Part shown: piece after piece, positions 37,182 to 44,904 of the stretch
Layout: each line of letters begins with the position of its first letter
How positions within the stretch are numbered: position 1 is the stretch's first letter
Assembly (NCBI RefSeq): GCF_900102135.1
Contig: NZ_FMVJ01000003.1
Span: forward strand, 1 to 64,000
DNA length: 64,000 bases
Reading direction: 5' to 3'
DNA from: Microvirga guangxiensis
GTDB lineage: Bacteria; Pseudomonadota; Alphaproteobacteria; Rhizobiales; Beijerinckiaceae
Notes under the pieces: generated by a model
Told to the model about the DNA's origin: nothing
Database searches by the model: none
What the model saw: the letters and a program-made list of their open reading frames with translations, nothing else
Translations under genes and position numbers: made by a program

Positions 37182-37233
37182 AGCTGATTGGCATCGCGAT
37201 AAAAATTTTATTGCGCATTTCGGGCAATCAGCT
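37182..37233. promoter_or_regulatory. AT-rich nested dyads upstream of leuC
   Basis: A perfect 9-bp inverted repeat AGCTGATTG / CAATCAGCT (37182-37190 and 37225-37233) encloses a second near-perfect 19-bp dyad centred on GCGATAAAA-A-TTTTATTGC (37196-37214). The stretch is strikingly AT-rich for this genome and lies about 100-150 bp upstream of leuC. It is a good candidate for an operator or promoter region. No regulator can be named from sequence. Confidence 0.5.
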
Positions 37234-37335
37234 ATGCGATCCTTTCAAAGCCCTGCGCGCTCAGAGCACCTTTTCCTCTCGCGCGAGTCCCGTTAGATAA
37301 CGACTGAAGACCCTAATCACTGTTGGAAGACACCC

Positions 37336-38742
37336 ATGGCCAAAGCCCGCACCCTCTATGACAAGATCTGGGACGACCACGTCGTCGATCAGCAGGATGA
37401 CGGGACGTGCCTTCTCTACATCGACCGCCACCTCGTCCACGAAGTAACCAGCCCTCAGGCCTTCGAGGGTCTGCGGACCGCCGGCCGCAAGGTGCGCCAG
37501 CCGCACAAGACCCTGGCCGTGGTCGATCACAACGTTCCGACCACCGACCGCTCGCACGGCATCGAAGATCCTGAATCGGCGACGCAGGTGGCGACGCTCG
37601 CCCAGAACGCCAAGGAATTCGGCGTCGAGTATTACAACGAGCTCGATACCCGTCAGGGCATCGTGCACGTGGTGGGGCCGGAGCAGGGCTTTACCCTGCC
37701 GGGCATGACCATCGTGTGCGGCGACAGCCACACCTCGACCCATGGCGCCTTCGGCTCGCTCGCCCATGGCATCGGCACGTCGGAGGTCGAGCATGTGCTC
37801 GCCACCCAGACGCTGATCCAGAAGAAGGCGAAGAATTTCCGCGTCACCGTCGACGGCAAGCTGCCTGCCGGCGTGACCGCGAAGGACATCATCCTCTCGA
37901 TCATCGGCGAGACCGGCACGGCCGGCGGCACCGGCCACGTGATGGAATATGCGGGCGAGGCCATCCGCGCGCTGTCCATGGAAGGCCGGATGACGGTCTG
38001 CAACATGGCCATCGAAGGCGGCGCCCGCGCCGGCATGATCGCGCCCGACGAGAAGACTTATGCCTACCTGAAGGACCGTCCCAAGGCGCCGAAGGGCGAT
38101 GCCTGGGATGCCGCCGTGCGCTACTGGGACTCCCTGCGCACGGACGAGGGCGCCTTCTTCGACACCGAGATCCGCCTCGATGCCGCGAACCTGCCTCCCA
38201 TCGTCACCTGGGGCACCAGCCCCGAGGATGTGATTTCGGTGGCCGGTGCCGTTCCGAACCCGGACGACATCCAGGACGAGAACAAGCGCATCTCCAAGTG
38301 GCGTGCCCTTGAGTACATGGGTCTCAAGCCCGGCCAGAAGATTACGGACATCACCCTCGACCGCGTGTTCATCGGCTCCTGCACCAACGGCCGCATCGAG
38401 GATCTGCGCGCGGTGGCGAAGGTCGTCGAAGGCAAGCAGGTGCATCAGGCCGTCAACGCCATGATCGTGCCCGGCTCCGGCATTGTGAAGATGCAGGCGG
38501 AGGCCGAAGGCCTCGACAAGATCTTCAAGGCCGCAGGCTTCGACTGGCGCGAGCCCGGCTGCTCCATGTGCCTGGCCATGAACGCGGATCGCCTCGCCCC
38601 CGGCGAGCGCTGCGCCTCCACCTCGAACCGCAACTTCGAGGGCCGTCAGGGCTTCAAGGGCCGCACGCACCTCGTCTCGCCGGCCATGGCGGCGGCGGCG
38701 GCCATTGCGGGCCGCTTTGTGGATATCCGCACCTTCGGCTGA
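37336..38742 (+). CDS. leuC: 3-isopropylmalate dehydratase large subunit
   Basis: A 468-residue aconitase-family protein. With LeuD it isomerises 2- to 3-isopropylmalate in leucine synthesis. The 4Fe-4S ligands are Cys349 (GSCTNGR), Cys409 and Cys412 (GCSMC). [14 protein letters not shown] and RNFEGRQG complete the active site. The partner genes leuD and leuB lie 1.6 and 7.7 kb downstream with unrelated genes between. Nested dyads upstream suggest specific control. Confidence 0.97.
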   Translation: MAKARTLYDKIWDDHVVDQQDDGTCLLYIDRHLVHEVTSPQAFEGLRTAGRKVRQPHKTLAVVDHNVPTTDRSHGIEDPESATQVATLAQNAKEFGVEYYNELDTRQGIVHVVGPEQGFTLPGMTIVCGDSHTSTHGAFGSLAHGIGTSEVEHVLATQTLIQKKAKNFRVTVDGKLPAGVTAKDIILSIIGETGTAGGTGHVMEYAGEAIRALSMEGRMTVCNMAIEGGARAGMIAPDEKTYAYLKDRPKAPKGDAWDAAVRYWDSLRTDEGAFFDTEIRLDAANLPPIVTWGTSPEDVISVAGAVPNPDDIQDENKRISKWRALEYMGLKPGQKITDITLDRVFIGSCTNGRIEDLRAVAKVVEGKQVHQAVNAMIVPGSGIVKMQAEAEGLDKIFKAAGFDWREPGCSMCLAMNADRLAPGERCASTSNRNFEGRQGFKGRTHLVSPAMAAAAAIAGRFVDIRTFG

Positions 38743-38763
38743 TCGGTCAAACGAGAATAAAAG

Positions 38764-38799
38764 AAAAGGCGGCGGCTCAAGAGGGAACCGCCGCCTTTT
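38764..38799. terminator. Terminator after leuC
   Basis: A 12-bp stem AAAAGGCGGCGG / CCGCCGCCTTTT with a 12-nt loop, ending in T5. It lies between convergent genes and may act on both strands. Confidence 0.82.
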
Positions 38800-38821
38800 T
38801 CATGCTCGATGGCTTGAGCTT

Positions 38822-39112
38822 TTAGTCCACATAGACCCGGCGGCTGCCAACCACTTCGCGGCAGCGCTCGACGGGGCGGCGAACCACGTCGCCGTTCCGG
38901 CGCACACGCTCCTCCATCACCGTGCGGCACACGGTGCGGGTACGGGCGGGACGCACGTAGCGGCGCTCGACGCGCTCGCGATAAACCGGGCGGCGCTCTT
39001 CCAGACGAACGCCGTCAGGGCCGATACTCACGCCGACGCCTTGGGCCGATGCTGTGCCGGCACTGAGAGCCGTGAACCCGGCCACGGCCAGGATACCGAG
39101 AATCTTACGCAT
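38822..39112 (-). CDS. Small secreted Arg-rich protein, unknown function
   Basis: A 96-residue protein with a clear signal peptide (residues 1-23, ending GTASAQ). The mature part is unusually rich in Arg and Val (ERRPVYRERVERRYVRPARTRTVCRTVMEERVRR) and has two cysteines that may form a disulfide. I do not recognise a family. It resembles the many small periplasmic proteins of rhizobia annotated as hypothetical. It is a single gene, convergent with leuC. Confidence 0.7.
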   Translation of the reverse strand: MRKILGILAVAGFTALSAGTASAQGVGVSIGPDGVRLEERRPVYRERVERRYVRPARTRTVCRTVMEERVRRNGDVVRRPVERCREVVGSRRVYVD

Positions 39113-39236
39113 TGTTGCCTCATCAACTGTTGGCTATTCGAGGCAGTTAACGACTGGGTGCTGCAGGCGTTCCGTTGTCCCGAAGCCGAAATGACGCTTA
39201 TGGTTGAGACAAAGTTATGATCTCAAGGAGCCTTTC

Positions 39237-39500
39237 ATGAACGAGCAGGATCGCGAACGCGAAGCCCGTGAGGCGCTGGAGCGGGTGCAGCGCGATTCGG
39301 AAGCCCTTGGCTCCTCTGCGCTCGCACGCATGAGCCGGCACGCGCAGGACCACTTTTCCGCACGCGATGCCGTCGGTGCCGGTGAGGGCGGCGACACCGA
39401 CTCGATCGAGCTCTGGGGACGGCGCATCGGGCGCGTCCTGTCGCTGATCGGTGTCGTGGTTCTGACCCTGTGGCTTCTGGCGCAGCTCGGCATTATCTAA
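39237..39500 (+). CDS. Small protein with C-terminal membrane helix
   Basis: An 87-residue protein. The first 60 residues are charged and helical (MNEQDREREAREALERV...), and residues 66-87 form one membrane helix, so it is probably tail-anchored. The start at 39237 has an AAGGAG site six bases upstream. It precedes a metallopeptidase gene by 6 bp and is probably co-transcribed. The function is unknown. Confidence 0.7.
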   Translation: MNEQDREREAREALERVQRDSEALGSSALARMSRHAQDHFSARDAVGAGEGGDTDSIELWGRRIGRVLSLIGVVVLTLWLLAQLGII

Positions 39501-39506
39501 GAACCC

Positions 39507-39914
39507 ATGACCGACTGGGCCAAACTCCACGCTCCCACGCTCGCCGATTTCGAGGTTCTCGCCGAGGAGGCTTATGCACGCCTGCCGGAGGAATTCCGCG
39601 CGCTCTGCGAGGGCGTCGTCATCCGCATCGAGGATTTTCCCGATGACGAGACCATGGAAACGATGGGCTGCGAGACGCCCTTCGACCTCCTGGGCCTCTT
39701 TCGCGGCATCGGCCTCGCGCAGGGTGGGGCGATGATGCAGACGGGCCAGTTTCCCAACATGGTCTGGCTCTACCGGCGCCCGATGCTGGATTACTGGGCC
39801 GAGCACGAGGAGAGCCTCGGCCACCTCATCACCCATGTGCTCGTGCATGAGATCGGCCACCATTTCGGCCTGTCCGACGAGGACATGGAGGCCATCGAGG
39901 CTGCCGCCACTTGA
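39507..39914 (+). CDS. Metallopeptidase family protein (zincin-like, DUF1025)
   Basis: A 135-residue single-domain protein with the zinc motif HEIGHH (His114, Glu115, His118) followed by FGLSDEDMEAIE, as in the small DUF1025 minimal zincin family. No signal peptide is seen, so it acts in the cytoplasm. The substrate is unknown. It lies directly behind the tail-anchored protein gene. Confidence 0.85.
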   Translation: MTDWAKLHAPTLADFEVLAEEAYARLPEEFRALCEGVVIRIEDFPDDETMETMGCETPFDLLGLFRGIGLAQGGAMMQTGQFPNMVWLYRRPMLDYWAEHEESLGHLITHVLVHEIGHHFGLSDEDMEAIEAAAT

Positions 39915-39926
39915 TGTGAAGAGACC

Positions 39927-40157
39927 TCAGGACTGACGTCTCGACAGGCGGTGCCAGAGCGCCAGGAAGCCTATGGTTGTTGCGGACGCGACGATGACGG
40001 CGAGATAAAACGGTTCCAGGGTCGGATCGAAGAGCGAGAGGCACCCCGCGATGACGCCAGCCGCGAGCATCCATGTCATCAGAACGACCGCCCCGATCAG
40101 CCTGGACGTGATTTCTTCCACGACTATCAGCAGAACTTTATGCAGCGCGGCCTTCAT
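39927..40157 (-). CDS. Small two-helix membrane protein, unknown function
   Basis: A 76-residue protein with two predicted membrane helices (about residues 18-38 and 45-66) and a basic C-terminus (WHRLSRRQS). The start at 40157 (MKAALHKVLLIV) is chosen over 40193, which adds a polar, unrelated leader. No family is recognised. It is convergent with the metallopeptidase gene. Confidence 0.55.
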   Translation of the reverse strand: MKAALHKVLLIVVEEITSRLIGAVVLMTWMLAAGVIAGCLSLFDPTLEPFYLAVIVASATTIGFLALWHRLSRRQS

Positions 40158-40329
40158 CGCTATAGAGTTGCACGACTGGCTGTGACCAGGCAAGCGTCAG
40201 CTTGAAGATTGCGCCGGAGAGCTCTGAAAAGAAAACTTCTTGCGCGACCATCATGAGTCTGGTGCTTTTTCGAGGCCTTTGGTAAGAGCCACCTGAACGG
40301 CTCAGAGCTGCCGCAAGGATGGAAAGACC

Positions 40330-40932
40330 ATGGACAAGTTCACTGTGCTCGAAAGCGTCGCGGCACCGCTGCGGATCATCAATATCGACACCGATATGAT
40401 CATCCCCAAGCAGTACCTGAAGACCATCAAGCGTACGGGGCTTGGCAAGGGGCTCTTTTCCGAGATGCGCTATCGCGAGGATGGCTCCGAGAATCCGGAT
40501 TTCGTGCTCAACCAGCCGGCCTACCGCAACGCCAAGATCCTGGTGGCGGGCGACAATTTCGGCTGCGGCTCGTCCCGCGAGCATGCTCCCTGGGCGCTGC
40601 TCGATTTCGGCATCCGCTGCGTGATCTCCACGAGCTTTGCCGACATCTTCTACAACAACTGCTTCCAGAATGGCATTCTGCCGATCAAGGTCTCGCCCGA
40701 AGACCTCGACAAGCTCTTCGACGATGCGAGCCGCGGCGCCAATGCCACGCTCACCATCGACCTGGAGAAGCAGGAAATCCGCGGTCCCGACGGCGGCTCG
40801 ATCAAGTTCGACATCGACCCGTTCAAGAAGCATTGCATGCTCAACGGCCTCGACGGCATCGGCCTGACCATGGAAAAGGCCCCTGCCATCGACAGCTTCG
40901 AGAAGAAGCTCTCCGAGCGCGCCTGGGCCTGA
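40330..40932 (+). CDS. leuD: 3-isopropylmalate dehydratase small subunit
   Basis: A 200-residue swivel-domain subunit that completes isopropylmalate isomerase. Key phrases: [38 protein letters not shown], and [24 protein letters not shown] ribosome site precedes the ATG. It stands apart from leuC and leuB. Confidence 0.97.
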   Translation: MDKFTVLESVAAPLRIINIDTDMIIPKQYLKTIKRTGLGKGLFSEMRYREDGSENPDFVLNQPAYRNAKILVAGDNFGCGSSREHAPWALLDFGIRCVISTSFADIFYNNCFQNGILPIKVSPEDLDKLFDDASRGANATLTIDLEKQEIRGPDGGSIKFDIDPFKKHCMLNGLDGIGLTMEKAPAIDSFEKKLSERAWA

Positions 40933-41319
40933 ACTCTTTTTCCGAGACATTGCGCAGCGGAGAGGGAGCGAATCCATCTCCCGCGCCTGCACCGCGCCAG
41001 AAGCGACGGCCTGCATGTTCCGCGAGGGCATGAGCCCGAGGCTGTGCGGTTGTGATTGTCAAAGAGCAAGCGGGAGTATCCTCGCGAGCGTGTGGCTCCG
41101 AGGGTGTGAGTCGAGGGAGGGCGCGAGGAGGCGTCCGGCTCGTGTGTCTAGTGTGTGAAGAACCCGACGGCTCCTCGCGCACGGTTTGTTTAGGCGGACA
41201 TCGCATCTTGCAGCGATGGGCCTCCTGTCACAGGATTGCGAGGCCTGCACAGGACCGTTCCGGCTCCCATCATTCACGACGCCTCGCGAGCGCGCCCCTC
41301 CTGGAGCCGGATGCCCACA

Positions 41320-41363
41320 GCTATAGCCCAGGTTAGGACAACAGTCAAGAACAAAGTAAGAAC
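41320..41363 (-). promoter_or_regulatory. SOS-type promoter: sigma-70 -35/-10 with adjoining LexA box
   Basis: On the minus strand: GTTC-TTACTTT-GTTC (41363-41349), the alphaproteobacterial LexA direct repeat GTTC-N7-GTTC. It runs directly into the -35 hexamer TTGACT (41348-41343), then 17 bp, then -10 TATAGC (41325-41320). The geometry is that of a LexA-repressed promoter. It points left, towards leuD's 3' end, where no clear gene lies. Confidence 0.6.
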
Positions 41364-41396
41364 ATAACATCCGCTACGGTGCTTGGGTGAGGCGCG

Positions 41397-41654
41397 TGTT
41401 CCCTCCCCCTTGCGGGGAGGGGTAGGGGGTGGGGGTCGGTTGACTGGGTGAGCGCTCAGACCAGTGAGACGCAGTTCCACCTCTCTACAGCGGGGAAAGG
41501 TCGAGCCTTGTCCGGAGAGGGCACTCCCTCACCCCTGCCCCTCTCCCACCCGGGAGAGGGTATGTGCTGTCGGGCTGTCGTGCGATCTGGATGCCTGCTG
41601 CGCTCCGACACTCCGACCCCCACCCCTACCCCTCCCCGCAAGGGGGAGGGAACA
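41397..41654. repeat. Long inverted repeat with GC-rich arms
   Basis: The left arm (41397-41439) and right arm (41613-41654) are about 42 bp each and complementary apart from one extra G in a G run. The arms contain CCCTCCCCCTTGCGGGGAGG and its complement. The 173-bp middle holds a separate perfect hairpin, CCCTCTCCC-ACCC-GGGAGAGGG (41539-41560). It resembles, in base pattern, the repeat copies at 27.5 and 35.2 kb but is not an exact copy. Confidence 0.75.
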
Positions 41655-41705
41655 GCGCTACTCTCGCCGTACGCCCCCGGGTCCCGCCGCCTCTCTCCAA
41701 GGAAC

Positions 41706-41730
41706 GATCACCGGCCTTGTGCCGGTGATC
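41706..41730. repeat. Short perfect palindrome upstream of the cupin gene
   Basis: GATCACCGGC-CTTGT-GCCGGTGATC: 10-bp arms and a 5-nt loop. No T tract follows, so it is more likely a repeat unit than a terminator. Confidence 0.55.
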
Positions 41731-41821
41731 GCGATGGCGTGGAGCGCAGCGTTGGATGCCGCTTGCAGAAACGGTTCATCATGAAGACGATCAGGGGCTC
41801 TCCACACTCCAGGTATGAACG

Positions 41822-42196
41822 ATGAAACAAGGCAAGCCTCGCGTTCTCAACCGCTCCGACTGGGCGACCCACCCCGATCTGTTCTGGAAGGGCCATGTGG
41901 AGGGGCACACGCTGGGCACCGGCGTGACCGTTTTGTTCTATGCCACAGAGGAAATCGGCGGCGGGCCGAAATGGCATGTGCATCCCTACGACGAGATCTT
42001 CATCCTCCGCGAGGGACGGGCCCTTTTCACCGTCGGTGACGAACGCTTCGAATGCGAGGCGGGACAAGTCGTGTTCGGACCCGCCAACGTTCCGCACAAA
42101 TTCGTCAATCTCGGCCCGGGCCGCCTTGAAACCACCGATATCCACGTCAGCGACCGTTGGGTGCAGACGAACCTTCCCGACCCTGATCTGAGCTGA
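41822..42196 (+). CDS. Cupin-domain protein
   Basis: A 124-residue single cupin barrel. The metal-binding motifs are GPKWHVHPYDEIFILREG (first cupin motif) and a GPANVPHKFVNLG second motif. Such small cupins are isomerases, dioxygenases or binding proteins; the substrate is unknown. No signal peptide. It lies 78 bp before the lytic transglycosylase gene. Confidence 0.85.
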   Translation: MKQGKPRVLNRSDWATHPDLFWKGHVEGHTLGTGVTVLFYATEEIGGGPKWHVHPYDEIFILREGRALFTVGDERFECEAGQVVFGPANVPHKFVNLGPGRLETTDIHVSDRWVQTNLPDPDLS

Positions 42197-42273
42197 GCCG
42201 CACGACATGACGAATGCGTGAGCTGCAGCCCCGTTTCCATAAGATTAACCAAATTGCCTGCAAGGTCGCGGGC

Positions 42274-43464
42274 ATGAAACGCATCATTGTTCCCGCGCTC
42301 CTCAGCCTCGTCGCCCTCGCGGCGGCCGCGCCGGCCTCCGCGCAGGCCGATTTCCGTTCCTGCCTGTCGGGCCTGCGCTCCCAGGCGGCTGCCAAAGGCA
42401 TTTCCGGCCAGGCTTTCGATGCCGCGACCCGCGGCATCACGCCGGATCTGACGATCCTCGACCTCATGAGCAACCAGCCTGAGTTCAAGACGCCGATCTG
42501 GGACTATCTCGCCGCTCTCGTGGACGACGAGCGCGTGCAGGACGGCAAGGCCGCCATGCGCCAATGGGGCCAGGCGCTGGCCGCTGCGGAGGCGCGCTTC
42601 GGGGTCGACCGCCATGCGATTGCGGGCGTCTGGGGTGTGGAATCGAATTTCGGCAAGGATATCGGCGGGCGGCCTCTGGTTCAGTCGCTGACGACCCTTG
42701 TCTGCTATGCGCCGCGCCGCAACGAATACTTCAAGGGCGAGCTGATGGCGACGCTCAAGATCGTGCAGGACGGTGACATCAACCCGGCGAACCTGCGCGG
42801 CTCCTGGGCCGGCGCCTTCGGCCACACGCAGTTCATGCCCTCCACCTTCCAGCGCCTGGCCGTCGACGGCGACGGCGACGGACGGCGCGACATCATGAAT
42901 TCCGTGCCCGACGCGGTCCACTCGACCGCCAACTTCCTGAAAAGGGCGGGATGGGTGAATGGCCTGCCCTGGGGCTATGAGGTGCGTCTGCCGGCGAACT
43001 TCAATTCGAAGTTGGCTGGCCGCAAGAACAAGAAGCCGCTCTCCACCTGGGCCGCCATGGGCGTGACGCGTCTGGATGGGCGTCCGCTTCAGGGCAATTA
43101 CGCCGCCGGCATCCTCATTCCGGCAGGCATCAACGGCCCGGCCTTCGTGGTCACCAAGAACTTCGATGCGGTCTATTCCTACAATGCCGCCGAATCCTAC
43201 GGTCTCGCCATCGCGCTGCTCGGCGACCGCCTGAAGGGCCTGCCCGGCATCCGCACGGCGTGGCCCACCGACGATCCGCCGCTCTCGCGCGCCCAGCGCC
43301 GCGAGCTGCAGCAGCTTCTCACTGCCCGCGGCTACGACGTGGGCGAGCCGGACGGCAAGGTCGGGACAAAAACCCGCGAAGCGATCAAGGACGTGGAGCG
43401 CCGCATCGGCCTCGAGCCGCGCGGACGTCCCGGCGGCAAGGTGCTGGAAGCCCTGAGGGGATAA
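42274..43464 (+). CDS. Lytic murein transglycosylase (MltB/SLT family) with peptidoglycan-binding domain
   Basis: A 396-residue exported enzyme that cleaves glycan strands of peptidoglycan. The signal peptide is residues 1-23 (ends ASAQ). The catalytic Glu123 lies in AGVWGVESNFGKD, followed by GSWAGAFGHTQFMPSTF and DAVHSTANFLKRAGW. A C-terminal PG_binding_1 domain (about 335-395) reads LSRAQRRELQQLLTARGYD. The start at 42274 gives a proper signal peptide; a frame extension to 42214 does not. A LysE-type gene follows after 6 bp. Confidence 0.92.
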   Translation: MKRIIVPALLSLVALAAAAPASAQADFRSCLSGLRSQAAAKGISGQAFDAATRGITPDLTILDLMSNQPEFKTPIWDYLAALVDDERVQDGKAAMRQWGQALAAAEARFGVDRHAIAGVWGVESNFGKDIGGRPLVQSLTTLVCYAPRRNEYFKGELMATLKIVQDGDINPANLRGSWAGAFGHTQFMPSTFQRLAVDGDGDGRRDIMNSVPDAVHSTANFLKRAGWVNGLPWGYEVRLPANFNSKLAGRKNKKPLSTWAAMGVTRLDGRPLQGNYAAGILIPAGINGPAFVVTKNFDAVYSYNAAESYGLAIALLGDRLKGLPGIRTAWPTDDPPLSRAQRRELQQLLTARGYDVGEPDGKVGTKTREAIKDVERRIGLEPRGRPGGKVLEALRG

Positions 43465-43470
43465 TCCGTC

Positions 43471-44094
43471 ATGACCTTGAGCGCGTTCCTGCTGTTCATT
43501 CCGGCGTGCTTCGCGCTCAACATGGCGTTCGGGCCCAACAACCTGCTCTCCCTGACCTATGGATTGCAGGACGGAATCCGCACCGCCGTCATGGCCTCGT
43601 CGGGCCGCCTCGTGGCCTTCGCCTTCATGATCACGCTCACCGCGCTCGGCGTCGGCGCGGTGCTGGCGGCCTCCGAGATGGCCTTCACGATCCTGAAATG
43701 GGTGGGCGCCGCCTATCTGATATGGCTCGGGATCAAGATCCTGCGCGGCAGCGCCGCCGTCGATGCGCCAACGGCTGCAAGCGCCCGCCGCCCCTTGAAG
43801 GCGCTCGCCCTGCAGGAATTCTGGACCGCCATCGGCAATCCGAAAGCCATCCTGATCTTCACCGCCTTCCTCCCGCAATTCATCGAGCCCGGCGCCTATT
43901 GGCTGAGTTTCGCCATCGTGGGCACGGCTTTCATCGCGCTCGAAGTCGTGGCCGTGTTTTTCTATGCGCTCCTCGGCCACCGCTTGAATCGCCTCTCCCG
44001 CAACGGGAAAGTGTTCGGCTGGATGAACCGCCTCTCCGGCATCACGATGATCGGTTTCGGTGTAGCTCTGTTGCTGACGAGACGCCCCGCTTGA
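43471..44094 (+). CDS. LysE/RhtB-family amino-acid exporter
   Basis: A 207-residue protein with six predicted helices. It has the family opening FIPACFALNMAFGPNNLLSL and the mid-protein phrases VKGAAYL-like KWVGAAYLIWLGIKILRG and GNPKAILIFTAFLPQFI. Family members export amino acids or homoserine lactones; the substrate is not predictable. It starts 6 bp after the transglycosylase gene. Confidence 0.88.
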   Translation: MTLSAFLLFIPACFALNMAFGPNNLLSLTYGLQDGIRTAVMASSGRLVAFAFMITLTALGVGAVLAASEMAFTILKWVGAAYLIWLGIKILRGSAAVDAPTAASARRPLKALALQEFWTAIGNPKAILIFTAFLPQFIEPGAYWLSFAIVGTAFIALEVVAVFFYALLGHRLNRLSRNGKVFGWMNRLSGITMIGFGVALLLTRRPA

Positions 44095-44161
44095 ACAATA
44101 ATCGCCTGCTGCCTCTCATTCGCCAGTTGCGATGGGGCTTCGTTCAGCGTTTATTGCCCGC

Positions 44162-44902
44162 ATGCTCATCGCGCTCCTGACCGACATTCACGGCAATCGC
44201 GAGGCCTTCTCGGCCTGCCTTGCCCATGCGCGCTCCCTCAACGTCGACAGGTTCGTCCTGCTTGGCGACTATGTCGGCTATGGGGCCGATCCGGCCTGGG
44301 TCGTCGACACGGTGCGCACGATGGTGAACGAGGGCGCCGTTGCGCTCCTCGGCAATCACGACGCAGCCATCGACGGCAGCGACGAGGAGATGAACAGCAT
44401 CGCGCAGGAGGCCATCCGCTGGACGCGGGGCCAGCTCGGCATGGAGCAACGCGCCTTCCTGGCGGACCTTCCGCTCGTTCATGAGGAGGGAAGCGTCCTC
44501 TACGCTCATGCCAACGGTTTTGCGCCGAGAGGCTGGCACTACATCACCGACGTGATGGAGGCCTCGCGGCATTTCGGCAGGGTCGATGCGCACATCACCT
44601 TCTGCGGGCATGTGCACGTGCCGATGCTCTATCACATGAGCAACACGGCGAAGGTGGGCTCCTTCTCGCCGGTGTCGGACAATGATATCCCTTTGCTGTC
44701 CACGCGCTCCTGGATCGCGGTGATCGGCGCGGTGGGACAGCCGCGCGATGGGGTTCCGGCGGCGAATTATGCCGTGTTCGACACGGCCCGGCAGAGCCTG
44801 CGCTATTTCCGCGTGCCCTACGACAACATGACGGCGGCGCGGAAGGTGCGCGAGGCGGGTCTGCCCGAGCGGCTCGCCCAGCGTCTCGAGGAGGGACGCT
44901 GA
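44162..44902 (+). CDS. Calcineurin-like metallophosphoesterase, predicted protein phosphatase partner
   Basis: A 246-residue metallophosphoesterase with all five blocks: DIHGN (residues 8-12), GDYVGYG, GNHD, an Ala/His stretch in LYAHANG, and GHVHVP. It belongs to the YfcE/PrpE-like side of the superfamily and lacks a signal peptide. It lies two bases upstream of a Ser/Thr-kinase gene, which suggests a paired phosphatase and kinase. The phosphatase role on proteins is inference; a cyclic-nucleotide substrate is also possible. The ATG at 44162 (MLIALLTDIHG) is chosen over 44132. Confidence 0.85.
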   Translation: MLIALLTDIHGNREAFSACLAHARSLNVDRFVLLGDYVGYGADPAWVVDTVRTMVNEGAVALLGNHDAAIDGSDEEMNSIAQEAIRWTRGQLGMEQRAFLADLPLVHEEGSVLYAHANGFAPRGWHYITDVMEASRHFGRVDAHITFCGHVHVPMLYHMSNTAKVGSFSPVSDNDIPLLSTRSWIAVIGAVGQPRDGVPAANYAVFDTARQSLRYFRVPYDNMTAARKVREAGLPERLAQRLEEGR

Positions 44903-44904
44903 GC

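Larger units (their letters stand above)
40933..41821. other. Gene-poor interval of 889 bp between leuD and the cupin gene
   Basis: I see no convincing protein gene here. Short open frames exist but lack ribosome sites and recognisable sequence. What it does hold is a minus-strand promoter with a LexA-type box (41320-41363), a long inverted repeat (41397-41654) with an internal hairpin (41539-41560), and a GATCACCGGC/GCCGGTGATC palindrome (41706-41730). Confidence 0.7.

Noticed and set aside
41059-41277. A 72-codon minus-strand frame behind the SOS-type promoter (GTG at 41277)
   Set aside because: The nearest AGGAGG lies about 19 bp from the GTG, too far, and the product is unfamiliar and Arg/Ser-rich. 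It could still be real, so the promoter is reported without a gene.
41986-43980. 664-codon minus-strand open frame
   Set aside because: It is antisense to the cupin, transglycosylase and LysE genes, each of which has intact family motifs.
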